A DNA stretch of 64,000 nucleotides from Gammaproteobacteria bacterium (GTDB taxonomy: Bacteria; Pseudomonadota; Gammaproteobacteria; SZUA-152). The stretch is from NCBI GenBank assembly GCA_021647705.1, contig JAKIUF010000015.1:1-64000 (forward strand). The letters run 5' to 3'. Under the pieces are notes generated by a model. That model had not been told where the DNA came from. It worked only from the letters and a program-made list of their open reading frames with translations, and ran no database searches. Position numbers and translations under genes: made by a program. The stretch's first letter is position 1. Each line of letters begins with the position of its first letter. Of the stretch, positions 45,405 to 54,660 are shown in pieces.

Positions 45405-45473
45405 ATTCCAATGTTGCCCAGATGCGGCCTGAATGTCCATGCGTTACGAGGGTTTATGCGGGTTCATTGGAAT
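45405..45473. other. Inverted-repeat site upstream of the recombinase, possible att site
   Basis: ATTCCAATG at 45405-45413 and CATTGGAAT at 45465-45473 face each other around 51 bp. They are the inner 9 bases of the 12-bp boundary motif. The left copy lies 21 bp upstream of the recombinase start, a usual place for a core att or regulatory site. Confidence 0.5.
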
Positions 45474-45618
45474 ATTAGATACATGACAACAGTGATTGTC
45501 GGAAAGTATTTTTTGTATCACTTATTGTACTGCGCATGTGTAGTGCCTAATTAGTGAAACAAGTGAGAAAACACACACGCCCCACTACACTGCCAGTAAC
45601 TGGAAGAATACCCATGGT

Positions 45619-47571
45619 TTAGTGATACACCACAAACCCCGCTGGCGGCACACTGATCCGCAGCGCCGAGCCGTTGCGCGCCGACACTGTCACCGTCGTG
45701 CCCTGCTGCACCGGGTCGGTGGAGAACAGGCAGCGCATCTGCCCACCCGCCGGGTGCAGGGCATTATCCACTGTCACCCATACATGCAGGGTTTGTTCGG
45801 CATCGGTATTAATCGCACACAGGTATTCCTGATCTGCAAAGATGCGCGACCAGGCCACTACCCAGCGCAATTCCCCGCCCAAGGGCTGCGGGTAGTGAAA
45901 ATCCCCTGCTTCACCGCTGGCGGAGATTTCGCGCAGATACTGACGCCCGCGACGCAGGGCGATGTGTTGCCGTCGCAGGGTGCAGACTTTTTGTACAAAG
46001 CGGTAAATTTCGTGTGCTTCTGTGAAGAAGTGCCGTCCTGTGCTTTGTAGTGAGCCAAACGGTCCGCCGAACATACATTCGCGCAGAAAGACATCACTAT
46101 AGGCATCGTCATCACCACGACGCTGATCGGCACCATTGAAGCCTTGCTCCGTGCCGTAATAGAGACAGGGGATTCCGGCGCTGGTGAGGTTGAGGCCTAG
46201 GGCACAACGCAGATAACGATAACCATCGTCGCTGCCGCTGAAACGAAATTTGCGTTTCACGCCTACCTGGTCGTGGTCATCAAATAGGGTGACCACATGT
46301 TTGCCGTACCATTGGTGGCTGTGTTTTTGGTCGAGCAGGCTGTTTTTGAACAGGTCGAAGTAACCTTCCTGGGCTTCGGTACGTGGGTCGCCGGGGCTGC
46401 TCTGCCCTTTGGCGAGGGATTCCAGTTTGTGAGGGATGTCGTTAATACCCAGTGCTGCATCGATGCCGGTGGTGTTGACGATGTGCACTGCGTGCTGGCG
46501 ACCCCCTGTTACTTCACCGATGAGGTAGAAATTCTCTTTGCCCAGGGACTGGGCGTATTCATGGATGATGTTGGCGAAGATCCGCACGGCACCCGGTTCC
46601 ATATGTTTGACGGTGTCGATACGGTAGCCGTCGATGTCGGCGTAAGCGATCCAGAACTTGTGGACTTCGGCGAGGTGCAGCAGCGCCGGGGCTACGCCAT
46701 ATTCGCGGATGCGGCGTTGAAGATCCCAGTCCAGTGCGGGGTCGCGTAGGGAACGGCCATGGTTAATGTCCTTGAGTGACAGGAAATCACCGTCCAGATA
46801 GTTCGGGGAGGCATCCCAGTTACTGATTTCGCCGCGCCGGGTCCAGGTTTCCGGCCTCTGAAGTTCGGCTGGCCATACAGCACCGTCCGGCCAGGCACTG
46901 TCATCCACGGGCCCCAAGGGCAGGCTGCCCGCATCGTCGATCCTGCTGCGAAATCCTTCCACTGGCCACTGGTTGCCCTGGTGATAGAAATAACGCTGGT
47001 TGTTGTCGTAGGCGAAAACATTACCGGCATGATTCAGGATAATGTCCAGGATGACGCGGATACCTGCCGCGTGTGCTGCGGCAACGAAATCCCGCAGTTC
47101 GTCGCGGGTGCCGAAATGCGGATCTACGTCGAGAAAGTTCTGCACTCCGTAGCCGTGGTAATCCTGGCTGCCCGTGACCTGTTTAAAGACCGGACTGAGC
47201 CATATGACACTAATGCCCAGGCGTTGCAGATACCCTAGCTTGTCCCGGAGCCCGGCCAGGGTTCCGCCGCACCAGGACTTGCCAGCTTCGAACCAGGGTT
47301 GGCGGTCTGCGCCCCCGGCGTCAGTCTGCAATTGAAACAGCGGCGTAGTACGTTGCCCTGTTGGCCCTTCCACTGGCACATCGGCCCCGTCAGCAAAACC
47401 GCCGTGCTCTCTGCCGTCGGAGAAACGATCCACAAACAGGAAATACAATACCTCATCTTCCCAGGCGGCTGGTGAGGGAAAGTAGTCTCGCCCGGCGCTG
47501 ATGGTGGACCAGTCAATGTCCTTGAGGCTGCGCTCAATGTGCCGTTGAGTGTCGGCTGGATTGTTGGGCAT
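45619..47571 (-). CDS. GH13 alpha-amylase family glycosidase
   Basis: A 650-residue cytoplasmic (no signal peptide) GH13 enzyme. Region markers: YHGYGVQNFLDVDPHFG, DIILNHAG, nucleophile Asp319 in DGYRIDTVKH, acid/base Glu353 in LIGEVTGG and third acid Asp434 in FDDHD. A C-terminal beta domain completes it. It should cleave or transfer alpha-glucans; exact specificity is unclear. The ATG at 47571 has AGGGAGG 8 bases upstream. Copies of parts of this gene lie at 33428 and 47829. Its GC-richer base composition contrasts with the accessory genes to its left. Confidence 0.85.
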   Translation of the reverse strand: MPNNPADTQRHIERSLKDIDWSTISAGRDYFPSPAAWEDEVLYFLFVDRFSDGREHGGFADGADVPVEGPTGQRTTPLFQLQTDAGGADRQPWFEAGKSWCGGTLAGLRDKLGYLQRLGISVIWLSPVFKQVTGSQDYHGYGVQNFLDVDPHFGTRDELRDFVAAAHAAGIRVILDIILNHAGNVFAYDNNQRYFYHQGNQWPVEGFRSRIDDAGSLPLGPVDDSAWPDGAVWPAELQRPETWTRRGEISNWDASPNYLDGDFLSLKDINHGRSLRDPALDWDLQRRIREYGVAPALLHLAEVHKFWIAYADIDGYRIDTVKHMEPGAVRIFANIIHEYAQSLGKENFYLIGEVTGGRQHAVHIVNTTGIDAALGINDIPHKLESLAKGQSSPGDPRTEAQEGYFDLFKNSLLDQKHSHQWYGKHVVTLFDDHDQVGVKRKFRFSGSDDGYRYLRCALGLNLTSAGIPCLYYGTEQGFNGADQRRGDDDAYSDVFLRECMFGGPFGSLQSTGRHFFTEAHEIYRFVQKVCTLRRQHIALRRGRQYLREISASGEAGDFHYPQPLGGELRWVVAWSRIFADQEYLCAINTDAEQTLHVWVTVDNALHPAGGQMRCLFSTDPVQQGTTVTVSARNGSALRISVPPAGFVVYH

Positions 47572-47828
47572 GTGCAAAACCTCCCTGGCGGGTTTGTTCT
47601 TTCATTTCCTGATTCCCGGAATTTAATTTATAACACCTGTGCAATACAAAAGCCCGATTTTGATTCCTCAAATATTCAGCTGGAAATCTTTCCTGAAGGC
47701 ATCAGGATTCTGCTTCCAATCATAGCGAGGAGTGTCTACTCTTCCACCTCTTCTTGATTTTTAGAGACAAGTGAAAATTGTCGATTTAATGCAACGTGGC
47801 TTTCCATTCGCATTCTCTACATGTGTGT

Positions 47829-47950
47829 TTGAGGGAAAGGAGTCTCGTGTGTCACGCCGTTAGTGGAGATTTCGCACAGATATTGGCGTCCACAGCGCAA
47901 GGTGATGTATTCCCCCGACACAGAGTGCAGACCACCTGTACGAAGTAAAA
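47829..47950 (-). pseudogene. Rearranged fragments of the amylase gene upstream of its own start
   Basis: GAGGGAAAGGAGTCTCG matches 47471-47487 and the next stretch (GGAGATTTCGCACAGATATTGG, CAGCGCAAGGTGATGTATT) matches about 45923-46000 at roughly 75% identity by eye. Two distant parts of the gene lie side by side. The remaining gap from 47572 to 47828 shows no gene. Confidence 0.65.
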
Positions 47951-47988
47951 TAGTGCATTGAATAAAATGTGCTGGTTACCGTATTAAA

Positions 47989-48010
47989 AAGTATACCATA
48001 TGGTATACTT
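47989..48010. promoter_or_regulatory. Palindromic operator of the toxin-antitoxin operon
   Basis: A perfect 22-bp palindrome with half-site AAGTATACCAT, 6 bp before the DUF6516 start codon. It fits a dimeric regulator site at the promoter, most likely for the HVO_A0114-type protein encoded second. Repression is inferred. Confidence 0.6.
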
Positions 48011-48016
48011 TGCCAT

Positions 48017-48310
48017 ATGACGACACAATTAACCTTCCGGGATAAATTCATCTACGCCGATGGGGCCATTCGCGAGATGGTGATTTGGCGTCTACCTGAC
48101 ACCGATAGCGAGAGGCCGCATGGTCTTAAGTACCGGCTATATTATGGCTATTCTGGCAAGTGTCTGGTGCGTTATGACAATGAACGAGGCAAAGGTGATC
48201 ACCGACATGAAGGCAACCGGGAAACACCCTATATCTTCATCTCGGTTGAACAATTGGTCCAGGATTTTAAGGCGGATATCGAACGCTTACGAGGTGAACA
48301 ACATGAGTAA
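48017..48310 (+). CDS. DUF6516 family protein, probable toxin
   Basis: A 97-residue beta-rich protein (FRDKFIYADGAIREMVIWRLPD, KYRLYYGYSGKCLVRYDNERGKG, YIFISVEQLVQDF) of the DUF6516 type, which pairs with an HVO_A0114-like protein in predicted toxin-antitoxin modules. ATG at 48017, preceded by a palindromic operator. Overlaps the next gene by 8 bp. Mode of action unknown. Confidence 0.65.
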   Translation: MTTQLTFRDKFIYADGAIREMVIWRLPDTDSERPHGLKYRLYYGYSGKCLVRYDNERGKGDHRHEGNRETPYIFISVEQLVQDFKADIERLRGEQHE

Positions 48311-48665
48311 ACAACATATTCATATTAGCGTGGAAGATGCGGACCGTGGCTTTGAACGTTTCACTGAAGCTTGGCACAAGTTTGAGGCTGGTGAGACCGA
48401 ACAAGCAGAAATACATCTCAACTTCGAGGACTTTGCCATGCTGGCTTCGGTACTGACACCCAAGCGTCTGGAGTTGATGAAAACATTACGTCAATATGGG
48501 CCGCTGAGCGTCCGGGCATTGTCGAAACAATTGGAGCGTGACTACAAAAATGTCCACGTTGATGCTGGCGCTCTGGAGGAAGTAGATCTTATCCATCGTA
48601 CCGCAAAAGGATTATTGGTCGCCCCCTGGGATGTGATTGATGCTCATGTACGGTTAGTGGCCTGA
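48303..48665 (+). CDS. HVO_A0114-type winged-helix DNA-binding protein, probable antitoxin
   Basis: A 120-residue protein. N-terminal half has HISVEDADRGFERFTEAW. The C-terminal winged helix has PKRLELMKTLRQYGPLSVRALSKQLERDYKNVHVDAGALEE split across two helices. ATG at 48303 with GAGGTG upstream. It should bind the upstream palindrome and neutralise the DUF6516 protein. Confidence 0.7.
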   Translation: MSKQHIHISVEDADRGFERFTEAWHKFEAGETEQAEIHLNFEDFAMLASVLTPKRLELMKTLRQYGPLSVRALSKQLERDYKNVHVDAGALEEVDLIHRTAKGLLVAPWDVIDAHVRLVA

Positions 48666-48794
48666 GCTTCCGGGTTTCCCTGGTAGCGCCCCTACCCTAC
48701 ACTCAAAGGAGAGGAGCAAAGCTCTTCCCTTTGGTCATCGATGGAACCTTAACTCCGCAATCGGCTTTTAGCCGTAAACAGACGGCGGGAGTGA

Positions 48795-49850
48795 TCAGGC
48801 GGGATGACAACCTGTCTGCTGTAACCCGGCAGTACGATCAAGCCCGAACATCAGATTCATATTTTCAATACCGACCTGTGCTCCACCTTTTCCAAGACTA
48901 TCCAGTACACTAAACACCACTACCCGGTTTCTTTTTTCATCCACATCCAGTCCGATATAACAGTAATTAGTGCCTGAAACTGTACTCACCCAGGGATAAG
49001 CTCTGTACTGCCAGGCATCATTTTGATTTACAGGAAGGTCATATACCTTGATAAACGGGTGATCGTGATAGAAGTCACGATAAAGCTCCAGCAGGCTTTG
49101 CCGTGAAACCGTTTTGAGGTTAAACGCATGACAAACATTCAGTATGCCTCGTGTAATGGGCACATAGATCGGTGTGAAGTGTATACATACATCGTCATCG
49201 GTCAGTCGTGACAATTCCTGCTCCATTTCATAACTGTGTCGATGATCCACCACGTTATAGGGCACCAGGTTATTGCCGATTTCGGGGTGGTGCGCCGCAC
49301 GGGATAATTCAGCCCCTACACCGGCCGTACCCGACAGACCATTGATCACCAGAGAATGGGTATCTACCAGACTTTCTTTGAGCAGAGGTGCCAATCCCAA
49401 TATCGCTGCTGAGGAAAAACAGCCAGGGTTGGCGATCAGTCTCGCTTGTTTAATATCATCAAGGTGAAATTCAGAAAGGCCATATACGGATTCTTTTGCC
49501 AGCGACCATTCGGTATGGGACTGGCCGTATACCCGCTCCCAGGTGGACCGGGAGTCCAGACGGAAAGCTGCACCCAGGTCAATGACTTTACAGCCGGTTT
49601 CCAGCAGTTGGGGAGCCATTGCCAACGAAGCCGATGTTGGTAGGGCCATGAATACTACATCGCATGCGGATATGTTATCAGGATGAATCAGCTCAATACC
49701 CTGGCCATAGAGGTTTGGGTGATAGTTTTCGATTTTACCTGGTGTACGACTGGTGGCCCAGGCAAGCTCCGTTTCAGGGTGGTTTAATAACACCCGGATA
49801 ACTTCTCCTCCCATGTAACCGGTTGCCCCAAGTACACCGACGTTAATCAT
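48795..49850 (-). CDS. argC: N-acetyl-gamma-glutamyl-phosphate reductase
   Basis: A 351-residue NADPH-dependent arginine biosynthesis enzyme that makes N-acetylglutamate semialdehyde. Nucleotide fold VGVLGATGYMGGEV, catalytic Cys in NPGCFSSA, and conserved His in VDHRHSYE before FTPIYVPITRGI. GGAGG precedes the ATG at 49850. No other arg genes are next to it. Confidence 0.92.
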   Translation of the reverse strand: MINVGVLGATGYMGGEVIRVLLNHPETELAWATSRTPGKIENYHPNLYGQGIELIHPDNISACDVVFMALPTSASLAMAPQLLETGCKVIDLGAAFRLDSRSTWERVYGQSHTEWSLAKESVYGLSEFHLDDIKQARLIANPGCFSSAAILGLAPLLKESLVDTHSLVINGLSGTAGVGAELSRAAHHPEIGNNLVPYNVVDHRHSYEMEQELSRLTDDDVCIHFTPIYVPITRGILNVCHAFNLKTVSRQSLLELYRDFYHDHPFIKVYDLPVNQNDAWQYRAYPWVSTVSGTNYCYIGLDVDEKRNRVVVFSVLDSLGKGGAQVGIENMNLMFGLDRTAGLQQTGCHPA

Positions 49851-49953
49851 GATGCATGTCCTCCATTTTTATTCCGGGATATGAAACAACCGTAACCAGA
49901 AACCAGCACGCATTACAGATACAGTCTATGGCTTATTTGACCAGTACAGATCG

Positions 49954-49969
49954 AATGTCATTAAGTTAA
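49954..49969. repeat. Solitary end of a family A MITE-like element
   Basis: AATGTCATTAAGTTAA is identical to the terminal inverted repeat of family A but has no hairpin next to it; it runs straight into a CGCAGAG-rich repeat. Confidence 0.55.
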
Positions 49970-50168
49970 ATGTGAATCAGGAATAGATGTTCCCTCCCCT
50001 CGGACAAGCGCCCCAGTACGGGAAGTTATTCTGTAGTGGCACTAACAAGTGACGGGTTATAAACGCAGAGGTCGCAGAGAAAAACATCAAAAACTTTGCG
50101 TCTTTGCGTCTTTGCGACCTTTGCGTTAAATACCCGATGTTAAAAAAGAGTGTTTTTAGCGCTTGTTC
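49970..50168. repeat. CGCAGAG-rich dispersed repeat, copy 6
   Basis: Contains the GTGACGGGTTATAAACGCAGA stretch, then AAAAACTTTGCGTCTTTGCG and the TTAAATACCCGATG tail. It fills the argC-RND gap together with the family A end. Confidence 0.7.
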
Positions 50169-50173
50169 CATAA

Positions 50174-53100
50174 TCATCTGGGTATCAGTTTAGCTTTTCG
50201 CTTGAATAAATGACGGATGTCTTCTCCAATCATATACAGGCAGGGAAGCAACAATAATGTTAAGGGTGTGGCAAATAATAATCCCCACCCCAAAGCCAGC
50301 GCCATAGGTCCCATGTAGGGATCAGAGCCTCCGATACCATAGGCAAGCGGTAACAACCCGGCAACTGTGGAGACGGTTGTTAATAACACTGCGCGTAGCC
50401 GGTTGGATGTTCCTTCAGCAACAATGTCTCTTAATGGCCGCTCCGGGTTTTGTTGTTTAAGCTGATTGATATGGGCTACCAGTACAAGGGAGTCGTTCAC
50501 CACGACACCAACCAAAGCAAAGGGGATGGCGGTCATGACCATCAATGGTTGCCATATTGAATTGAATAAAAGGGTTAATAGTAAATAGATACCAATACAG
50601 GAAATGCCCATAATAACCATTAATTCATCAACGGATTTTTTACTCTCTTCCGCTTCACCACCGACATACAATGCCATGCCGGGATAATCACGTTCGATAT
50701 CAAATTGTGCCAATACGGCTTGAGATACCTTTAGTGGTGTGGTGATGTCTTTGTCGATATCCCCGCTTATGGTGACCGCGCGGTCTCCTTTGTAGTGGGT
50801 GAAGTTTGCCGGACCAGGAGAGGTGACAAAATGTGCCATTTCACTCAGGGGGGTAAGATAACCATTACGATTAGGTAGCGTCATCTCTGCCAGTGATTGC
50901 GGGTTTTTGCGTACGTCTTCGGTAAAAATCACCCGAAAATCCACATCTTCATCGCCATAACGCACACTGGTCACAACTTCTCCGTCGTAGGCAATGCGCA
51001 CATTGCGGGCTACGTCGGCGACGGAAATACCAACACGCGCCAGTTTGTCGTAATTGAATTTGATTTCGACTTGTGACTTCCCTTCCTTGTCATCACGGTC
51101 AATATCTTTGGTGCCTTCCAGTGTGTTGAGATAGGCAACAACGTCATTAACCAGTCGTGTACGTTCGGCATCATCAACGCCCACTACCCGTAAAGCAATG
51201 GGACGACCAACCGGTGGGCCACCACTGTCAATCATGTAAAAAATACGCTCTACACCTTTTAGTGCATCCGTTTTTTCACGCAGGCTTTCGACGATGTCAT
51301 CCGCCGTACGTTGACGGTCAGAAAACGGGGTTAAACTGACAAACACTGCTGCGTTGTTTTCGCGCTCACTGGAACCAATATCACCAAACGTGCCAATACG
51401 GGTCACAAAGGAATCAAGCTCTGACTTCCCCAGTTCTGATACCAGAGACTCAACATCACGGGCTCGGTCTGCCGTGGCTTGTAACGAGGTGCCTACGGGT
51501 GTTTCAATCAGGATCATAAAACGCTCGGCGGTTGATGATGGAAACAGAACAAAATCCATGTATTTGACAGCATAAGTCAAAGCGCCTCCCAAGACGGCAA
51601 CAAACATAACAACCAGCACATAACGTGCGGGCAGTAACCGCAGCAGCACGGCTGTGTAAAATTGACGCAATTTATTAAAATACCGTTGGCGTCGTGTCGG
51701 TCCGTTATGTGGTTTCATGCTTGCAGCAATATGTGCAGGCAAAGCCAGGGTGGATTCAATCAGAGACACTGCCAATGCAATGGTAATCACCAGCGGAATC
51801 ACTGTGACAAACTTACCTAGCATGCCGGGCATAAAAAACATCGGTAAAAATACAACAAAGGTCGTCAGGATGGTGGTTATCACCGGTTTGATGACATCAC
51901 GTACCCCGGCAACAGCGGCCGGAACCGCAGACATACCCTGTTCATATCGCCGATAGATACTTTCGGCAATAATAATCGCATCATCAACAATAATGCCCAG
52001 TACAAGCACCATAGCTGTCATGGTAATACTGTCAAGAAACCCACCAAAAAACGGCAGCATAAAAACAGTACCAAGCAATGCAACCGGAATACCCAATGCA
52101 ACCCAGAAAGCCACACGAAAACTTAAAAATACGGCCAACACAATCATCACAAGAGACAGACCGATCATTCCGTTGTTTGCAACAATGGACAGCCGGTCTT
52201 TTACAAATTTTGACTCGTCATTGGAAAACATGACTCTGACTTCTGATGGCATATGTTTCTGCTCATTTTCCACCAATTCTTTTATAGCATCGACAGTGCG
52301 CACGATATCTGCGTTATCAGCCTTGAACGCAACAAACGATATGGCTTTTCTGCCATTCACATGTGACAGCACTTTTTCTTCTTCGTAACCATCCACAACC
52401 ACCGCCAAATCCCGTACCTTCACTGAAGGCCCGTCAAAAGTGGTGCGCACAATGACATCCCCTACTTCACCAGGGTTGCGAAATTGTGACAGGGTGACGA
52501 TATTTTTTTCACTGGTATAAGATTCAAATGACCCACCGGTCGAACGAATATTACGCTGTCCAATCGCCCTTACCACCTCAGCAAGGGAAACATCGGCTTT
52601 GTCCAGTTTATCGGGGCTGATTTCAATCTGAATTTCGCGTGTACGGTATCCATAACGATTAACACTCGACACACCGTCCACATTTTCCAGTTTGCGCTGG
52701 AACTGTCTGGCAATCTTTCGCAGCTCCGCATAAGGCAGATCACCTGCCAGACCAATCTCGATCATGGGAAAACTGGACGTACTCAGTTCCGTTACCAAAG
52801 GAGATTCTGTGACTTCTTCCGGAAAATCCGTCACTCTGGAAACAGCCTCACGAATTTCACGTATGACTTTTTCTTCGTCTTCCACATCCGGGTCAATAAC
52901 GATATGGATATTGGACAGGTTTTCCATGGACCAGGACACGTAGCGTTTGATACCGGTAACTTCTTTTATCTCTTTTTCAATTTCATTAGTGACCGTCAGT
53001 TCCACGTCTTCCGGTGAAGCACCTGGGTAAGTCGTGGTTATCAGCAGTTCACCAAATTCCACACTGGGAAAGGCATCCCTTTTAATGGTTAACATGCTGC

Positions 53101-53179
53101 CAATGCCTAACAGAATAACCAGAAAAGTAATGACGCAGGCCAACAGGTGGCGTTCAGCAAAGAACTTGAAAAAACTCAT
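50174..53179 (-). CDS. RND superfamily efflux pump
   Basis: A 1001-residue inner-membrane transporter of the AcrB/HAE-like type, driven by proton motive force. It has the start MSFFKFFAERHLLACVITFLV cut by one TM, TYPGASPEDVELTVTNEIE porter text, the proton-relay motif GIIVDDAIIIAESIYRR with paired Asp, and a second TM bundle with FALVGVVVNDSLVLVAH. Drug or metal specificity is unclear. It is translated 14 bp after a TolC-family gene; no periplasmic adaptor gene is next to it. Confidence 0.9.
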   Translation of the reverse strand: MSFFKFFAERHLLACVITFLVILLGIGSMLTIKRDAFPSVEFGELLITTTYPGASPEDVELTVTNEIEKEIKEVTGIKRYVSWSMENLSNIHIVIDPDVEDEEKVIREIREAVSRVTDFPEEVTESPLVTELSTSSFPMIEIGLAGDLPYAELRKIARQFQRKLENVDGVSSVNRYGYRTREIQIEISPDKLDKADVSLAEVVRAIGQRNIRSTGGSFESYTSEKNIVTLSQFRNPGEVGDVIVRTTFDGPSVKVRDLAVVVDGYEEEKVLSHVNGRKAISFVAFKADNADIVRTVDAIKELVENEQKHMPSEVRVMFSNDESKFVKDRLSIVANNGMIGLSLVMIVLAVFLSFRVAFWVALGIPVALLGTVFMLPFFGGFLDSITMTAMVLVLGIIVDDAIIIAESIYRRYEQGMSAVPAAVAGVRDVIKPVITTILTTFVVFLPMFFMPGMLGKFVTVIPLVITIALAVSLIESTLALPAHIAASMKPHNGPTRRQRYFNKLRQFYTAVLLRLLPARYVLVVMFVAVLGGALTYAVKYMDFVLFPSSTAERFMILIETPVGTSLQATADRARDVESLVSELGKSELDSFVTRIGTFGDIGSSERENNAAVFVSLTPFSDRQRTADDIVESLREKTDALKGVERIFYMIDSGGPPVGRPIALRVVGVDDAERTRLVNDVVAYLNTLEGTKDIDRDDKEGKSQVEIKFNYDKLARVGISVADVARNVRIAYDGEVVTSVRYGDEDVDFRVIFTEDVRKNPQSLAEMTLPNRNGYLTPLSEMAHFVTSPGPANFTHYKGDRAVTISGDIDKDITTPLKVSQAVLAQFDIERDYPGMALYVGGEAEESKKSVDELMVIMGISCIGIYLLLTLLFNSIWQPLMVMTAIPFALVGVVVNDSLVLVAHINQLKQQNPERPLRDIVAEGTSNRLRAVLLTTVSTVAGLLPLAYGIGGSDPYMGPMALALGWGLLFATPLTLLLLPCLYMIGEDIRHLFKRKAKLIPR

Positions 53180-53193
53180 AAAAGTAACTCCTG

Positions 53194-54660
53194 TTAAATT
53201 CTGTCTGAACCCGGTAAAAGAGCGTCGGTAAGTGCTTCGAAACGTAGCCAGAGTTTTTGATAATTGGCGGCGTTGGCGGCATAAATCAGTTGGGCATTTT
53301 GCTCGTTATCACGGCTTTGGATTACAAAACTCAGTTCACTACGCCCCTGGTTGTGACGTTTTAACTCTTCCTGCGTTCTTAAACGTGCCACTTCAATTTG
53401 CTCTTTGTTCAGTTCAATGATTTCGCTCAATTCCGTTAACTGCACCACCAGATTGCGCAATTGCGCTTCCAGCTGGCGAAACGCACTGTTTTTTGCTTCT
53501 CTGATCTGCCGTTTTTGCAGGCGTGCCCGGTTAAGGTCTGCTGTGGCGGTACGCTGACCCAGGGGATAACGAAAATTCACACTGATCATGTATTGTGGTT
53601 GATCAAACTTGGCAGAGCCCGACAAATCACCCGCTTCGCTGCGTAAGCCACCTCCCAGCACCAGATTCAATTCCGGCTCCTTCTGATTGTCATAGCCGTT
53701 TTGCAGGCGCTCTGTCTGTGCCAAACGCACATCAAAAGCCTGTAACTCACGCGCATTGTGTTTCAGCACGCTCAATGCCTGCTCCAGTAGCGGAGCCGGT
53801 TTTAACGTATAGAGATCCAGCGCGGGCTCCATTTGATATAAATCCAGGCTGGCACTCTGGGTTGCCAGCTCTGCCTGTATTGCCCGCCACTGGCTTTTAA
53901 TGGTGCTCAGGTTTTGTTTGGCATTGATCACCGCATCCCATGCTCGTAACACATCCACTTCTGCCACCAATCGGCTGCGGCGCTTTTTCTTCGTTCTTAT
54001 CAGTTCTTCATCGGCCAATGCCAGTCGGGTTTTGGCAATGAGGCGTTGCTCCGTGACAAACACCCAATCGAGAAACATCAGTCCCTGTTGTTCGAGAAAG
54101 CGCTCCTGATTTTCGATACTGTTAACCTTGCTGAGATCGATATTGTATGACTGCAATTCGTAATCAAGGCGACTTAACACACCTCCTTTGTTTTTCATCA
54201 GGGGAATACTGTAACTGGCGCTGAGCCCATTGCCATGCTCAGAAAAAGAGCCAACAGGTGCTGCAAACTGTTGCTCCAGGTTGTAGTAGTCATAATCAAT
54301 GGAAAGACTGCTACCATTTGACCAAAAGCGGCGTTCCAGCCCGGCATTCAATGTCAGGTTGTCCTGTTCCTCTGCCACAAAGGCAATGCTGGCACTGCGC
54401 TCTTCATGACGATAGCCTGGGCTTGCCTTTATCACCCAGTCTTCATCACCCAGATAGCGATCCTGTTGTGCCTGTTCAATTTCATGATTGAGGTTCTGTT
54501 GAATAAAAAAGGGATGATTGGCTTTCACCCGTTGGAGGTATTCATGCAGCCCGATGTTGTCTATCTCAACGATATCCGCCAGTAGGGACATGGGTGTACC
54601 GATAACAGCAATCATGCAAAAACCAACTGAAATATTCCGTAAATATTGTCTATTTTTCAC
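53194..54660 (-). CDS. TolC-family outer-membrane efflux protein
   Basis: A 488-residue precursor with a signal peptide (NISVGFCMIAVIGTPMSLLA) and the two-fold TolC pattern of long alpha-helical hairpins (LEYLQRVKANHPF opening, ALADEELIRTKKKRRSRLVAE, ARLRTQEELKRHNQGRSELS). It forms the outer exit duct for the RND pump downstream. The GTG at 54660 overlaps the stop of the SRPBCC gene by 4 bp (GTGA). Confidence 0.85.
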   Translation of the reverse strand: MKNRQYLRNISVGFCMIAVIGTPMSLLADIVEIDNIGLHEYLQRVKANHPFFIQQNLNHEIEQAQQDRYLGDEDWVIKASPGYRHEERSASIAFVAEEQDNLTLNAGLERRFWSNGSSLSIDYDYYNLEQQFAAPVGSFSEHGNGLSASYSIPLMKNKGGVLSRLDYELQSYNIDLSKVNSIENQERFLEQQGLMFLDWVFVTEQRLIAKTRLALADEELIRTKKKRRSRLVAEVDVLRAWDAVINAKQNLSTIKSQWRAIQAELATQSASLDLYQMEPALDLYTLKPAPLLEQALSVLKHNARELQAFDVRLAQTERLQNGYDNQKEPELNLVLGGGLRSEAGDLSGSAKFDQPQYMISVNFRYPLGQRTATADLNRARLQKRQIREAKNSAFRQLEAQLRNLVVQLTELSEIIELNKEQIEVARLRTQEELKRHNQGRSELSFVIQSRDNEQNAQLIYAANAANYQKLWLRFEALTDALLPGSDRI

